Shown here one piece after another: positions 22,259 through 32,185 of a DNA stretch of 35,426 bases. This DNA is from Dyadobacter soli (GTDB lineage Bacteria; Bacteroidota; Bacteroidia; Cytophagales; Spirosomataceae). The stretch lies in NCBI RefSeq assembly GCF_900101885.1, contig NZ_FNAN01000038.1, forward strand, positions 1 through 35,426, in the 5' to 3' direction. Numbering within the stretch: the first letter of the stretch is position 1; each line of letters opens with the position of its first letter. A program made the position numbers and the translations under genes. Under the pieces are notes generated by a model that saw nothing but the letters and a program-made list of their open reading frames with translations, was not told the DNA's origin and did not search any database.

Positions 22259-25200
22259 TTATTGTCCGGGCGTGACGCAGCCGCTGTCACATTTTGTAAA
22301 ACTGCATGCAGGTGTAATGGAAAGTCCGGGGCTCGATCCGATCTGGTAGTTGGCAGTACCATTCATTTTGAGGCAGAAATCCGCCGAAGTACCAGTGGCA
22401 AGCCCCGAAATATCCTCCGTTAATGTCACCGAAAACCCTGCGCTCAGGCTCGCTCCCATACTCACCGAAATGCTTTTGGCTCCCGGGTCGACGGTCAGCG
22501 TATTGGTTACCCCTCCATTCACATGGATCTCTCCGCCCGCGCTCAGGGTCAGCACACTTCCGTAGGCGTAAGCGTGTGCTCCGATTCCCATTCCCCCGCC
22601 CAAATTGAATGCGCCATTGTTATAGTTACCATACACATATCCATCCACATAAGCATCCATTCCCACCTTGTAACCGCCCACGCCGGGCACCGACATTTCG
22701 TATTTGAAGCTGCTGATCAGCGGCACCGGAACTTCTCCAATCGCGTAAACACCTTTGAAACCGGTATCGAATGAACATGGCAGCGCCTTCCGGTGGCTGT
22801 TTGCGAAAAGTACCTGCGTGGCCTCACCCAAATCATTGCTTCCATACACGCCGAGCATTAATCCGGCCCGCATCGTAACAGGCACGATCAGGGGGACATT
22901 CTTTAATTCACCTGATGCTACGGCGTAAAATCCATTTCCGTCAAGCCTTACCTGCGCCATACCATTCATGAAAGTCATCGTAGGCGGCACCGGAATGTTG
23001 GAAAGCTGCATCGAGCCCGTCAGGCGTTTTTTCTCGTGGTCGTAAACCAGGCTCAACCCGCCCATTCCGGTATCGATTCCGTCCATTTTGATTTTCTGAC
23101 CTTCCGCTTTAATCTCACCATAGGCCGTGAACGCAAGCCTGTTTTGCTCTTCCTCACCCAGCATTTTGGTAAAACCCTGCGGTAATCCCGAGAATTTGAG
23201 CAACTCCCATTGTTTATTGCTGACAGATTGATGCACAAACACTTTACTTAAACTGGAATTGCCGCCGAGGCCTACTTTCAGGCGTTTGAAATCGCTGCTC
23301 TCATTGTAGTTCGTCTCGTCGCTGGCGGGATTGGTCAGGTCGGCGAGGCTGCTGCTCCATTTTGCCAAAGCCGATGGTTTGGTCAGGTCTACATTGCGGC
23401 CGTGGGTAATGTGCGTTTCATTTTTGTTATGAACCAATAGTACATTGTCCAGTTTCAGCTTGCCGGGTTCTTCTACATAGCCCCGCATGGCCATCACGCC
23501 GTCACCGAAAAAAATTCCGGTGCTCTGGCTTTGATCAGCAGCAGCATACTGGCCAGCTTCGAAGCTCAGATAACCCTTCGTCTGGAACTTGTAGCCACCC
23601 GGAACCACCGTTTTTAATTTCACCGTTCCCTGTGGTTTTGAGTAAATAAACCGCATCGAAACATCCTGAGGAGCATTTGGGATGGCATTGGACATCCCCG
23701 CATCAAATGCGAAGTAGTCAGGCCCGGTTTCAATGGTCGTGGGGCGCACGTTGATAATGTCGAAGAAACGGAACGATTTGCTGCCGGTACCAAACGAAAC
23801 CACATCTTCCCCGTTGTCAAGGAGTGATAGGGTGCTGAACTGCAACTCGTCCGTCAGTCCGGGCAGTGACTTGGCGGGAAGGACTGCGGCGGCTGGCGAT
23901 GCTTCATTCGGAACGATCACCATCGCCCAATGCCCTTTCATATCGGAGCCCGTTTGCGGATCAAATCCAAAATGGGGCGTTCCTTTCAGATTGAGGTTAG
24001 CAATTCCTGCCAGCTCAAAATTGCTGGTTGGCTGCACGTCCAGCTTATAAAAGTCATTGCGCAGGTTGAATTCCCTGATCGGAATATCCACCTTGCCCGT
24101 TTTGATCACGCCTGATTTGGAGTAGAAGCCCCCTTTTTTATAATCCAGCTTCCAGTCGCGTATCTCCACGCTCCATTTGCCGGCCAGCGGGAATGTCAGC
24201 GGCGTTTCGCCCGTTTTGATATCCACCGTATTGTTTTTTAAAACCAGGTCGCCAATGGTCACTTCCAGCGATTCCGGGTTAGCATCTTTCAACTTGCATG
24301 TCATCACGGGATTGAGGTGGATTTCATCTCCGACCAGCCGTGAACCTTCCAGCTTGCTCACTGCGTCGAAAGCCAGCAGTTTCAGCTTCATCGGTTTACC
24401 ATTCAGTTGCGAAATCCCGAAATTGGTCCATTTAATGTTGCTTTTGGCTGCATCAAATGCCGTTACCGTCGGCCTGGTGCCCGGCTGCCCGGCCACATCC
24501 GGATCGAAGAGGAAAAACTGGCCTTTTTCGTAGTAAAGCAGGTTCGCCGAGAAGTTGAACGAGTTGTCGATCACCTGCGCTTTCGCCATGATCTTACCGG
24601 TAGCGGTTCCCGGCGTCCTGACGATTTTCAGTTTGAAGAACAGCCCGTCCGGGGAGGATACTTTTACGTTGTATTTGGCTTTGCTGACATCGAGTTGCGG
24701 CGACGTATGGTAAAGCAGGTTGTCCAGTACATTGGTTTCAAGCTCCACCGTTTCACTCACCGGAATGCCCACTGTCGGGTTTTGAGGATCTGCCTTGAAT
24801 GCTACATTCTCAAAGCGCACGCGGACATTTTTGTCAACAATCGCAAATGGCCCCAGACCCGTATCCGTCAAATCCACTTCCCCGGTAACCTGCATGGTTT
24901 TCGGATCAATTTTTTCAACAATCACCGGAAATCCCCAGATCGATGCGATTTTAAATTTGTCAAATGCGCCGACGGTTAGTTTTAGCGACTGCCCGGCTTG
25001 CTGCGGGATGAGCTGGCTGACGCTCGCGCCCACATAAGTAGTGCCCGCAGGCAATGGCGCATTGGAACCATTTTTTTGGTCAAAAATCGCTTCGATCCTG
25101 ATAGAAAATCCATCCAGCGATTTGGCTACATCCAGTGAAAAAGAGCCATCCTGGGCTGACACGGTGCTGTATTTCAGCGGTGCATTGCCGCCGGAGGCCA

Positions 25201-28200
25201 CGTACACTTCCGCGCCTGCCAACGGCACTTCCTGACCTTTGCCCGCATTCAAAACGACTATGCCTTTGATGGTCCGGGCTGCCTGCAATTTCACGGTTTC
25301 GAGTACGGCCGATTTGCTTTCCTCATTTTTGACAGACACCGTTTTGGTCACATACCCCGGCGCAGTTATTTCGACATACAAATTATCCACCGAAACATTT
25401 TTGAACCGCGTTTCCACCATTCCATCCGCCTGGCTCGCCCCGAATTCATATCCATTCATTCTTTTACCAAAAAGCCTTACGTATGCACCAGAAACTGATT
25501 TAGCGGTTGTTTCATCCACCAATTTGAATTTGATGCGGTGATCACGCTCGTAAATTTTAATGTCGCCCGCATTGATCGTGTACTGCTTGGTTTTTGTATC
25601 AAGAACCGGCTTGGGAAGCTGTAAATTGATAAACCGCTTTTCCTCAAAATAGCTGATGTTGACGGGGTAAACTTTGAGCACCGACGAGCCGGAAGGCGTT
25701 TTCAGATTGAATTTCCAGGTGCCGTCCAGAAATTTCGTTTTGACCATATTGCCATCATCCGCCTGCGCATAGGCTTCCATTGATGGGTCTGCGCTTCCCG
25801 CCATCACCGGTACATTTTCGGTCTGCACATTGTTGGAATTGACCTGGTTAACAGCCGCATTCTGATTGATTTTTGATGCCTTGGGAGTTTCGTCTTTGAT
25901 GCCGGTAGTCACCACATTTGACAGATCTACCGTGGATTTATCAACCTGATCCGCATCAATGGCGCGGCCTGTAATGATGGTGTTCGGTTCCATCAGAATC
26001 CGGTCGAAGTAGCTGTTCTGCCCCAGCAACACTTCACCAATCTCGACCACTACCTTCGATGAGCTACTTTTGGACATTGGATTGATATAGACGTAACCTT
26101 CTGCCTTGATGTTCATCCGGGCATTCGTGCCGGGGAGCAATTGAAATGGCGTTAGTATCCAACCGTCCTTCCCGGTAAACTGTTGCAGCGCGGCTGGAAA
26201 CATGCCTCCATCAGGGAAATAGGTCAATGTTACCGATGCATTCGCGATACCCTGGGTCGGGTTCGTTGCATCGACCACCCGCACATTTACGATGGGGTTT
26301 CCCGGGGCCAGGTGGCGTGTTACAATATCGGACTGAAAGGTTTCATACTGATCGGCAAAAACTGGATCGTAAATGTCGGTAGCCGGGATCAGAACCTTCT
26401 GGTTCACTTTGTCATCATACAGTTTGCTTCCAAGCCAGTAATTGTCCGCTTTTTTGCAGCCGACCTGGCTGGGCACCCAACGGTATTCCGGCGGATGTTT
26501 TTCCGCCTTCATTTTTTCGTAATCTTCTTCGCTGTATGTGCTGTACACCGTGAAAACATTGGGCATTTTCGGGTTGTCCATATGTTGCAGCTGATATACA
26601 TTTTTACAACCAACCAAAGCTGTTCCGTACTGTGTTTTATGCGCTTTTTCCGACCGGGCCTTTTCCTCATCCGTCGCCTCCGCAGAAAACACTTCGCCAT
26701 ATTTTTCAGTTACTGTAATGCGTTTCAGAGAGACGAGCTGATAGTTGTTTAACCCATCTACGGACGACTCGGTGGACATAAAGTAAGCGTCCGATTCTCC
26801 GTTTGCCATCACCATTCGCGGGAATTTGGCAATACCGCCTTCGTCTGTTTTTTCAGTTGAAATGACGGTATATTTTTCATTTTTGAAATTCACCGTCGTT
26901 TTGGCACCGGCGCCCTCGTCTGTCGGCGGCCGGCGATTCGGTCCGGGCGGAGCGATTTTGTCTTTCGCCTTGCGCAAGACGGATACCCTGATCCCGGATA
27001 AATTGTTCTTGATGCCGGCCTTCTGCTTGTTGACCAGTGAAATCCCCGTGGTATCGGACTTGCTTTGTGTCAGCAGGGTGTAGCTTTTGACAACTGCCGT
27101 AACCGGTCCAAAATCATAGGAACCCTGCGGTTTCATGACATGCTCTTTTGCGAGACCAAATGTTTCCGTCGGACTTGCATAATAGGGATTGTCCACGACT
27201 ACGCGGATACCGCGGATGTAAACGGCGGAAGGCTTGTGGAATTCTCCGTAACCAGTGGCTTCCGTCGCTGGGAGGGTTCCGAGCGGCATCGGTTTGGTCA
27301 TTTTTACGGTAAATGTGAAAGAGCCATCTGAGCCGGTCACTTTGGTGTCTAGCGTCTGGCTGAAATCATTGTGGAATTCCGAAAATTCTGGATAGCTGCC
27401 GTAGCTGGTACCGAAAGTGGTTTGGTCGGAACCAGCGGCTCTGTATACGACCTGCAAATGCACCGGCGTGTTGGGTAATGCTTTTACCTGCGCCCCTTCT
27501 TTGCCGGCGTCCGCAAACTTGTACGTCAGCTTGCCGGTGAATGTCATCGTCGGGGCCTCGGTCGTTTGAATGTTATACGTGTATTTTTCAACACGGGCAG
27601 GGGAGATGGGAAGCTTTTCATAGGGTTTGCCAAAAACGACCGGATCGGCGTCGTCGGGCGCGAGGTCGCAGTCGGGGCAGTAGATATGGTAGGCATCGTA
27701 TGACGTTTCCGCATATACCAGGTTATTGAATGTGGCGCCGTATCCGGTATCTTTTCCTTTCAAATCGGCCATTCCAATAAACTGATAGCCTTTTTTGGCC
27801 AGCTGGGCCATCACCTGGATACGCAATGCCTCTTCACCCTGCTTCGTGTCACCCTTGCCCGAAATAGCATCCTTCGCCGCATTCGGGTTTGATAGGTTGC
27901 TGAAACCACCATCGAGCTGGGGGCCGCTGTTCATGCCTGCTTGCACCGAAGCGGTCACCGGCCCGGACGACTGTTGTTCCGAACCTTCGAATGGCAGCCT
28001 GTATTTATCTGCCTCTTTGACGACGCCGGTTTTCCGGTATAGCACGAGGTGCTTTCCTGCCAGGTTCACGTCGGGCGTTCCCGGCCAGTTTTTGTAGGAG
28101 ATTTTGGCCGTCACATCCAGATCATATCCTCTGGCGAGCCACGTAATGCCTTCAACCAGAAACGCTTTTTGCTCTGCACTGGAAATCTGGAATGTATTAT

Positions 28201-29818
28201 CATTCGCTTTTTGATAGTAACCAGGCTCGGCAATGGGTTGAATGAATGGATTGATCGGGTCCACGACGAACCGGGAATAAGTTGTGGAGTCCGGCAAACC
28301 TTGAAGCAAGGTTTTCAGGATCTTAATGGTGTAATTCCCCGACGCATCCGATTTTCCGTAAGCGACCGTGACGCGCGACCGGTTTGGAAACACTTTCATG
28401 AGTACCACGCGCGTATTCGGCAGCGGGTGCGGAGTGTCGGCCTCGCCTGGAAAACGGTAAGCCAGCAAACCTTTGATGCTCAGGCTGTCTTCCTCGTTAC
28501 CGAGGTTTCTTTCAATCAGTTTAAATGGTCTTGGTTTAGAGATTAATGGCGCGTCGGTCAGTAAAGCCCGTTTTCTTCGCAAAGCCGACATTCCGTCCAG
28601 CTCGACCTCCACCAGGTAATTTTTGCCAGCCGGCATATTGGCAGGCAATTCCGATTTTGGAAGACTTAAAACATCGCTGCGCACCAGCCTGTCGAGAATG
28701 ACTGTACCCGCGGCGCGTTTTTCATCTGTCTTGATCCGCACCCGGTAGCTGAGTTCGGGAAACTGTTCTACAATGGATTTTTTCGGTTGCGCCTCGAATG
28801 TTTTTCTCAGCAATGTTTCAAAATCTTCATCGAGTTTCCAGGTAATTACCAGCGGATTATTCGTGCCGACTTCAACCGTGGCATTTCGTCCTGTGCCTGG
28901 CTTGGTAATCGCAATGTACTGCATACCAACAGCTAATGGCAGCTGCAAACCGTACGTGAATGCCTGGACCGGACTTTTTCCGTCGTTCATAAAATTGACC
29001 CGTTGCCCCACCGGCTTAGCCTGCACGCGCCATGCATATCGTTTGCCTTTTTGCAGCGGCGGATGCTGCGGGCCATACAAAAATGTCGTAGTCCGAAGAT
29101 TGTTCACCTCCACGCCCGACCGCGGCAGCACCATCGCATCAATATACACGTTCGGATCTACATTGGTTTCCGGCAGCTCTACAATGCGAATGCTGTATTC
29201 AACCTGGTTAGGTAACACACCCACCGGGGCCGACCAGGTGAAAAGCTGCGTTTGTGGCGTTTTGATGGTGATTTGTTCATCTGCCATCGGCGAAATCAAT
29301 ATCGGCGGTTCCACAATGCGGATCGGGATAAGCCCGCTGCAACCCATTGGGAACTCGGCCGAAACCGGGCGAATGGTTGCGTTATCGAATGCCTGCACGC
29401 AAAGCTGATAGTTGCCTTCCGGCAGTGGTAAGCCTCTGTATAGCAGGTTTTTGTCCATTCCGGTTACCTCAATCTGGTTGAGGTCAAACAATCCTTCCAG
29501 CTCCGGGCGGGTAATGAGCCTGTTCACGTCGGTCGCCAGCAATTGCAGCGGCTGCAACGGCCGGTAATTGGCAGCAGTGCGGATGATCACGCCGTTATCG
29601 CCTTCCAGCTTTCCGATCAACCGGACATTCATTGGCCTTCCTGAAAGATTTGAAATAAAAACCTGCACGCGATTGCCCGTACCCGGGTAATCCTGAATGT
29701 AGGGACTATACGGAGGCAGCACGTTGGTAGTTATACGCACCTGATCCTGGGCACGCGCAAAAAAGCCGGCCAGGCAAAGCAGCATAAGCAGTGCGATTTT
29801 TTTAGAATGAAATTCCAT
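22259..29818 (-). CDS. 2519-residue TANFOR-type giant exported protein
   Basis: An uninterrupted 2519-codon frame. Signal peptide 1-23 (ends F-F-A-R-A-Q). Residues about 25-290 match the TANFOR layout: V-L-P-P-Y-S-P-Y near the start, G-D-N-G-V, L-P-E-G-N-Y-Q-L-C-V-Q-A-F-D, G-C-S, E-P-P-I-L-I-S-P and a Y-A-W-R-V-Q-A strand. Then come several carboxypeptidase-regulatory-like modules (first at about 445-510, with S-D-A-S-G-N-Y-T; a late one with S-A-Q-D-G-S-F-S-L), and a long beta-rich C-terminal half. A C-P-D-C pair lies in the middle and the end is Cys-rich (A-C-S-F-T-K-C-D-S-G-C). No T9SS sorting domain is present. Its ATG overlaps the beta-barrel stop by 17 bp, suggesting coupled synthesis and a physical partnership. 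Likely a surface or periplasm-spanning fibre; function unknown. Confidence 0.9.
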   Translation of the reverse strand: MEFHSKKIALLMLLCLAGFFARAQDQVRITTNVLPPYSPYIQDYPGTGNRVQVFISNLSGRPMNVRLIGKLEGDNGVIIRTAANYRPLQPLQLLATDVNRLITRPELEGLFDLNQIEVTGMDKNLLYRGLPLPEGNYQLCVQAFDNATIRPVSAEFPMGCSGLIPIRIVEPPILISPMADEQITIKTPQTQLFTWSAPVGVLPNQVEYSIRIVELPETNVDPNVYIDAMVLPRSGVEVNNLRTTTFLYGPQHPPLQKGKRYAWRVQAKPVGQRVNFMNDGKSPVQAFTYGLQLPLAVGMQYIAITKPGTGRNATVEVGTNNPLVITWKLDEDFETLLRKTFEAQPKKSIVEQFPELSYRVRIKTDEKRAAGTVILDRLVRSDVLSLPKSELPANMPAGKNYLVEVELDGMSALRRKRALLTDAPLISKPRPFKLIERNLGNEEDSLSIKGLLAYRFPGEADTPHPLPNTRVVLMKVFPNRSRVTVAYGKSDASGNYTIKILKTLLQGLPDSTTYSRFVVDPINPFIQPIAEPGYYQKANDNTFQISSAEQKAFLVEGITWLARGYDLDVTAKISYKNWPGTPDVNLAGKHLVLYRKTGVVKEADKYRLPFEGSEQQSSGPVTASVQAGMNSGPQLDGGFSNLSNPNAAKDAISGKGDTKQGEEALRIQVMAQLAKKGYQFIGMADLKGKDTGYGATFNNLVYAETSYDAYHIYCPDCDLAPDDADPVVFGKPYEKLPISPARVEKYTYNIQTTEAPTMTFTGKLTYKFADAGKEGAQVKALPNTPVHLQVVYRAAGSDQTTFGTSYGSYPEFSEFHNDFSQTLDTKVTGSDGSFTFTVKMTKPMPLGTLPATEATGYGEFHKPSAVYIRGIRVVVDNPYYASPTETFGLAKEHVMKPQGSYDFGPVTAVVKSYTLLTQSKSDTTGISLVNKQKAGIKNNLSGIRVSVLRKAKDKIAPPGPNRRPPTDEGAGAKTTVNFKNEKYTVISTEKTDEGGIAKFPRMVMANGESDAYFMSTESSVDGLNNYQLVSLKRITVTEKYGEVFSAEATDEEKARSEKAHKTQYGTALVGCKNVYQLQHMDNPKMPNVFTVYSTYSEEDYEKMKAEKHPPEYRWVPSQVGCKKADNYWLGSKLYDDKVNQKVLIPATDIYDPVFADQYETFQSDIVTRHLAPGNPIVNVRVVDATNPTQGIANASVTLTYFPDGGMFPAALQQFTGKDGWILTPFQLLPGTNARMNIKAEGYVYINPMSKSSSSKVVVEIGEVLLGQNSYFDRILMEPNTIITGRAIDADQVDKSTVDLSNVVTTGIKDETPKASKINQNAAVNQVNSNNVQTENVPVMAGSADPSMEAYAQADDGNMVKTKFLDGTWKFNLKTPSGSSVLKVYPVNISYFEEKRFINLQLPKPVLDTKTKQYTINAGDIKIYERDHRIKFKLVDETTAKSVSGAYVRLFGKRMNGYEFGASQADGMVETRFKNVSVDNLYVEITAPGYVTKTVSVKNEESKSAVLETVKLQAARTIKGIVVLNAGKGQEVPLAGAEVYVASGGNAPLKYSTVSAQDGSFSLDVAKSLDGFSIRIEAIFDQKNGSNAPLPAGTTYVGASVSQLIPQQAGQSLKLTVGAFDKFKIASIWGFPVIVEKIDPKTMQVTGEVDLTDTGLGPFAIVDKNVRVRFENVAFKADPQNPTVGIPVSETVELETNVLDNLLYHTSPQLDVSKAKYNVKVSSPDGLFFKLKIVRTPGTATGKIMAKAQVIDNSFNFSANLLYYEKGQFFLFDPDVAGQPGTRPTVTAFDAAKSNIKWTNFGISQLNGKPMKLKLLAFDAVSKLEGSRLVGDEIHLNPVMTCKLKDANPESLEVTIGDLVLKNNTVDIKTGETPLTFPLAGKWSVEIRDWKLDYKKGGFYSKSGVIKTGKVDIPIREFNLRNDFYKLDVQPTSNFELAGIANLNLKGTPHFGFDPQTGSDMKGHWAMVIVPNEASPAAAVLPAKSLPGLTDELQFSTLSLLDNGEDVVSFGTGSKSFRFFDIINVRPTTIETGPDYFAFDAGMSNAIPNAPQDVSMRFIYSKPQGTVKLKTVVPGGYKFQTKGYLSFEAGQYAAADQSQSTGIFFGDGVMAMRGYVEEPGKLKLDNVLLVHNKNETHITHGRNVDLTKPSALAKWSSSLADLTNPASDETNYNESSDFKRLKVGLGGNSSLSKVFVHQSVSNKQWELLKFSGLPQGFTKMLGEEEQNRLAFTAYGEIKAEGQKIKMDGIDTGMGGLSLVYDHEKKRLTGSMQLSNIPVPPTMTFMNGMAQVRLDGNGFYAVASGELKNVPLIVPVTMRAGLMLGVYGSNDLGEATQVLFANSHRKALPCSFDTGFKGVYAIGEVPVPLISSFKYEMSVPGVGGYKVGMDAYVDGYVYGNYNNGAFNLGGGMGIGAHAYAYGSVLTLSAGGEIHVNGGVTNTLTVDPGAKSISVSMGASLSAGFSVTLTEDISGLATGTSADFCLKMNGTANYQIGSSPGLSITPACSFTKCDSGCVTPGQ

Positions 29819-31490
29819 AGCCGATATTTCCTCTGAGTTCGTTGAATTTTTCTGTCTGAATGCCCGTGTTCGAATTCAGATAATTGAACATGATATTCAG
29901 GTTTTGCCTCTTAGCCAGCTGGTAGCCCGCATTGGCTGAGGCCGTCATCACTTTTCCGGTTTGACCAAATTGCTGGTTGATCAGGTAAGAGAAGTTGAGG
30001 GATGTGTTTAATTTCTTTTTCAAAAAAGCATAGTTGGTCCCCAGTGTAGGGCCGTAGAACTTCACTTTCTGGTTGGCCTCGCCGGGTAGCGTTTGCGGGA
30101 GACTTGTTTGTGTATACGAAAGCATCAGGTTCGCGCCCAGTCCGTTTCGGTTATGCTGGAAAAAATAGCCCAGGTTCAGGTTTTGGTTGTTATTTTCCGT
30201 CTGCGCGGCGGTTGCATTGTTCAGGTCGGAAAGTTGCTGGTGTGTGGCGGTTAGTGTGAAAATATGCGAAAGGTCTTCATTGAAAATGGAATAACGGGTG
30301 TTCAGCGTGGCCGACAGATTGTTTTGTGCAATCCGTAATGTGTCGATCAATGGACGAATGCCTGCTCTTTGGCTTAATCCATAATTTGAAAGTGATATAT
30401 CTAAGCCGAAAACGGGATCGGGATTAAACGAAGCCATCAGCGAGCCGATCGAACGACCGGTTCCTGCGTTTTTGTTATTGGCCAGATTATCAAACTGGCG
30501 CCCGTAACTTCCTGATATCCTCGCCTTGCCTTTCAGCAGGTTCAGGGTGGTTCCCACCGTATAGCTCTCAATATCAGATTGAAAGTAGTAAGCGCCCATG
30601 GTCTGGAAATTCGGGTCAATGCGTTTGTACTGAAATTTCACCGAACCCCATTTATCCTGATAACCCACCGCCGCCTGCGTAGCCTGGGTAACCTGCGTAG
30701 ACAACCGTGGTGTGATCATTTTTCCAAAAATCCGCACAAATGGATTTTTTCCTTCTGCCTGCACTTCCGTCGCAAACATATCGCGGGTATAAGAACTGGC
30801 CGCTGCATCGACCTCCACGGCAATATGTTTGATCAGCAAAAGTCGCGACGTAATGCCTACGACCAGGTTTTCAGCAGGGGTAATGCGGTTTTCCGGGGAT
30901 GCCTGAACGCTTGAAATGGACATCGTATCATCATGCGCCCGGAGCATCACCAGATCTACATAGTTGTTGGGCTTGCCATAACCGACTTTTAATGCATAAC
31001 CCGTCCTTTTGAAAGACGGGATCAAATTCGGATCGGCGATCGTAGATGAAGTGGCTTTGTTGAACCGGCCATACACCGCCCCGACGCGCAGCATTCCGGG
31101 ATTAAGCTCCACGCCGCCTCCCAGAAAAGTATGACCAGCCAATGTAAATGGGGAGAATGAAACATTCCGGTAACCGGCATGTGCCGTGGCCCATTTGTAA
31201 GTCGGGCTCACGCCGAACTGGTTGAACGGTTGCCGAAAGCTCGATCCCTGATTTCCAACGACCGCAGAAAATGGCAGGGAAACGCCTCCCGGAAGTGTTA
31301 GTGTGACCGCACCGCTCAGCCCAAACGGGGCAGACTGGTTCCGTGCCGCAATGCCACCCGGTTTGTAAAAACCGGCATAGGCATTTAATCCACCCGACAG
31401 TTTCACGACATCCGTCTTATTCGTTTGTGAAAGCACCGCCTGCCTGCCCAGTACCAGAGAGAAAAAACAGATCAAATAGAGTTTTTTCAT
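29802..31490 (-). CDS. Outer-membrane beta-barrel protein, partner of the giant protein
   Basis: 562 residues. Signal peptide 1-22 (ends V-L-S-Q). The rest is a series of alternating amphipathic strands with aromatic girdles (G-Y-R-N-V-S-F-S-P-F, V-K-F-Q-Y-K-R-I-D-P, L-N-F-S-Y-L-I-N), and the last residue is Phe, the usual signal for outer-membrane barrel insertion. No TonB box or plug domain is seen, so it is not a SusC-type transporter. It is the first gene of the operon containing the giant protein, and the two overlap by 17 bp. A barrel expressed with a giant exported protein suggests an anchor or channel for it. Transcription probably starts at the box at 31520-31527. Confidence 0.85.
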   Translation of the reverse strand: MKKLYLICFFSLVLGRQAVLSQTNKTDVVKLSGGLNAYAGFYKPGGIAARNQSAPFGLSGAVTLTLPGGVSLPFSAVVGNQGSSFRQPFNQFGVSPTYKWATAHAGYRNVSFSPFTLAGHTFLGGGVELNPGMLRVGAVYGRFNKATSSTIADPNLIPSFKRTGYALKVGYGKPNNYVDLVMLRAHDDTMSISSVQASPENRITPAENLVVGITSRLLLIKHIAVEVDAAASSYTRDMFATEVQAEGKNPFVRIFGKMITPRLSTQVTQATQAAVGYQDKWGSVKFQYKRIDPNFQTMGAYYFQSDIESYTVGTTLNLLKGKARISGSYGRQFDNLANNKNAGTGRSIGSLMASFNPDPVFGLDISLSNYGLSQRAGIRPLIDTLRIAQNNLSATLNTRYSIFNEDLSHIFTLTATHQQLSDLNNATAAQTENNNQNLNLGYFFQHNRNGLGANLMLSYTQTSLPQTLPGEANQKVKFYGPTLGTNYAFLKKKLNTSLNFSYLINQQFGQTGKVMTASANAGYQLAKRQNLNIMFNYLNSNTGIQTEKFNELRGNIGYGISF

Positions 31491-31519
31491 TGTTGTTTAA
31501 TTCTGAAAAGTCAACTCGT

Positions 31520-31580
31520 CGAAATTACACGGACCGGAAACCAGCGACGTGAATGATCGACGAATGGCTATTGATTATCG
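31520..31580 (-). promoter_or_regulatory. Promoter and regulator motif of the barrel/giant operon
   Basis: On the minus strand TAATTTCG (31520-31527) is near the Bacteroidetes -7 consensus TAnnTTTG and lies about 30 bp before the barrel ATG. Starting 28 bp upstream is CGAT-N10-CATTCGTCGAT (31556-31580), which is repeated almost exactly before the lipoprotein gene. No clear -33 box is present, fitting activator dependence. Confidence 0.6.
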
Positions 31581-31612
31581 CTGAACGAAGTGGGTTAGCT
31601 GGTCAGGCATCA

Positions 31613-32098
31613 TTAAAAACTGATGGCGGCGCTTTGGATAGTGGCCGTTTTTGTGCCGCCACCGGTTTGGTTCAGTTTCAATGTGGAAAGCGTGATTTTC
31701 TTTCCGGATACTATAATAACTGAGTTACCGTCAGGATTGTAGGTATTTCCATCGATTCCCACGTTTGCAGATCCGGACGGAATGTCCATTTTGTAATCTT
31801 CGGCCTTAAATGTCCCGCCTTTTTCGGCCTCGGCTTTGCTGTGAAATGTAATCTGGATAAACTTGTATGGGCTGTCGTTTTCGCAAAGAATCGAGTAGTT
31901 TCCGTTCGTAAAAGTCTGCACGGAGGTTTTTCCTTTGTATTCCACACCGTCGATCTTAAATGTGCCCGTTTGCTCGGTATCATCCGTTTCAGGGTCCACT
32001 TCACTTTTGCCGCAAGAGGTGATCGAGCAGAACATAAAGAGCGCGCCCACCATGCAGGCATTTCTGAAAATAGTTGTGATTGATCGTTTCATTGTCAT
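31613..32098 (-). CDS. Lipoprotein with own regulated promoter
   Basis: 161 residues from ATG 32098 (M-T-M-K-R-S-I-T-T); ATG 32092 is an alternative. The frame opens 48 bp earlier, but the -7 box at 32117-32124 would then lie inside the gene, so the upstream start is rejected. The signal ends in the lipobox-like S-I-T-S-C. The mature part is acidic at first (E-V-D-P-E-T-D-D-T-E), then beta-rich with F-K-I-D-G-V-E-Y-K-G, a pattern common in small Bacteroidetes lipoproteins of unknown role. It is separated from the kinase by its own promoter, and by 122 bp from the barrel gene, which also has its own promoter. The shared motif suggests co-regulation. Confidence 0.75.
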   Translation of the reverse strand: MTMKRSITTIFRNACMVGALFMFCSITSCGKSEVDPETDDTEQTGTFKIDGVEYKGKTSVQTFTNGNYSILCENDSPYKFIQITFHSKAEAEKGGTFKAEDYKMDIPSGSANVGIDGNTYNPDGNSVIIVSGKKITLSTLKLNQTGGGTKTATIQSAAISF

Positions 32099-32116
32099 CC
32101 TGTTTTTTGGTTTATT

Positions 32117-32178
32117 CAAAAATAGATGACAAGGATTCGCAGTCATGGAAGTTATCGACGAACGACATTCTGAAATCG
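32117..32178 (-). promoter_or_regulatory. Promoter and regulator motif of the lipoprotein gene
   Basis: TATTTTTG (32117-32124, minus strand) matches the -7 consensus TAnnTTTG exactly. Starting 29 bp upstream is CGAT-N10-CGTTCGTCGAT (32154-32178). Compared with the motif before the barrel operon, 14 of the 15 fixed positions agree, the N10 gap is identical, and the distance to the -7 box differs by one base. Confidence 0.65.
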
Positions 32179-32185
32179 TCTAACG

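Noticed and set aside
22350..29408. Many plus-strand open frames of 60 to 210 codons opposite the giant gene
   Set aside because: They lie antisense to a continuous 2519-codon frame with signal peptide and family motifs, have Arg/Pro/Cys-rich composition typical of antisense shadows, and show no recognisable domains.
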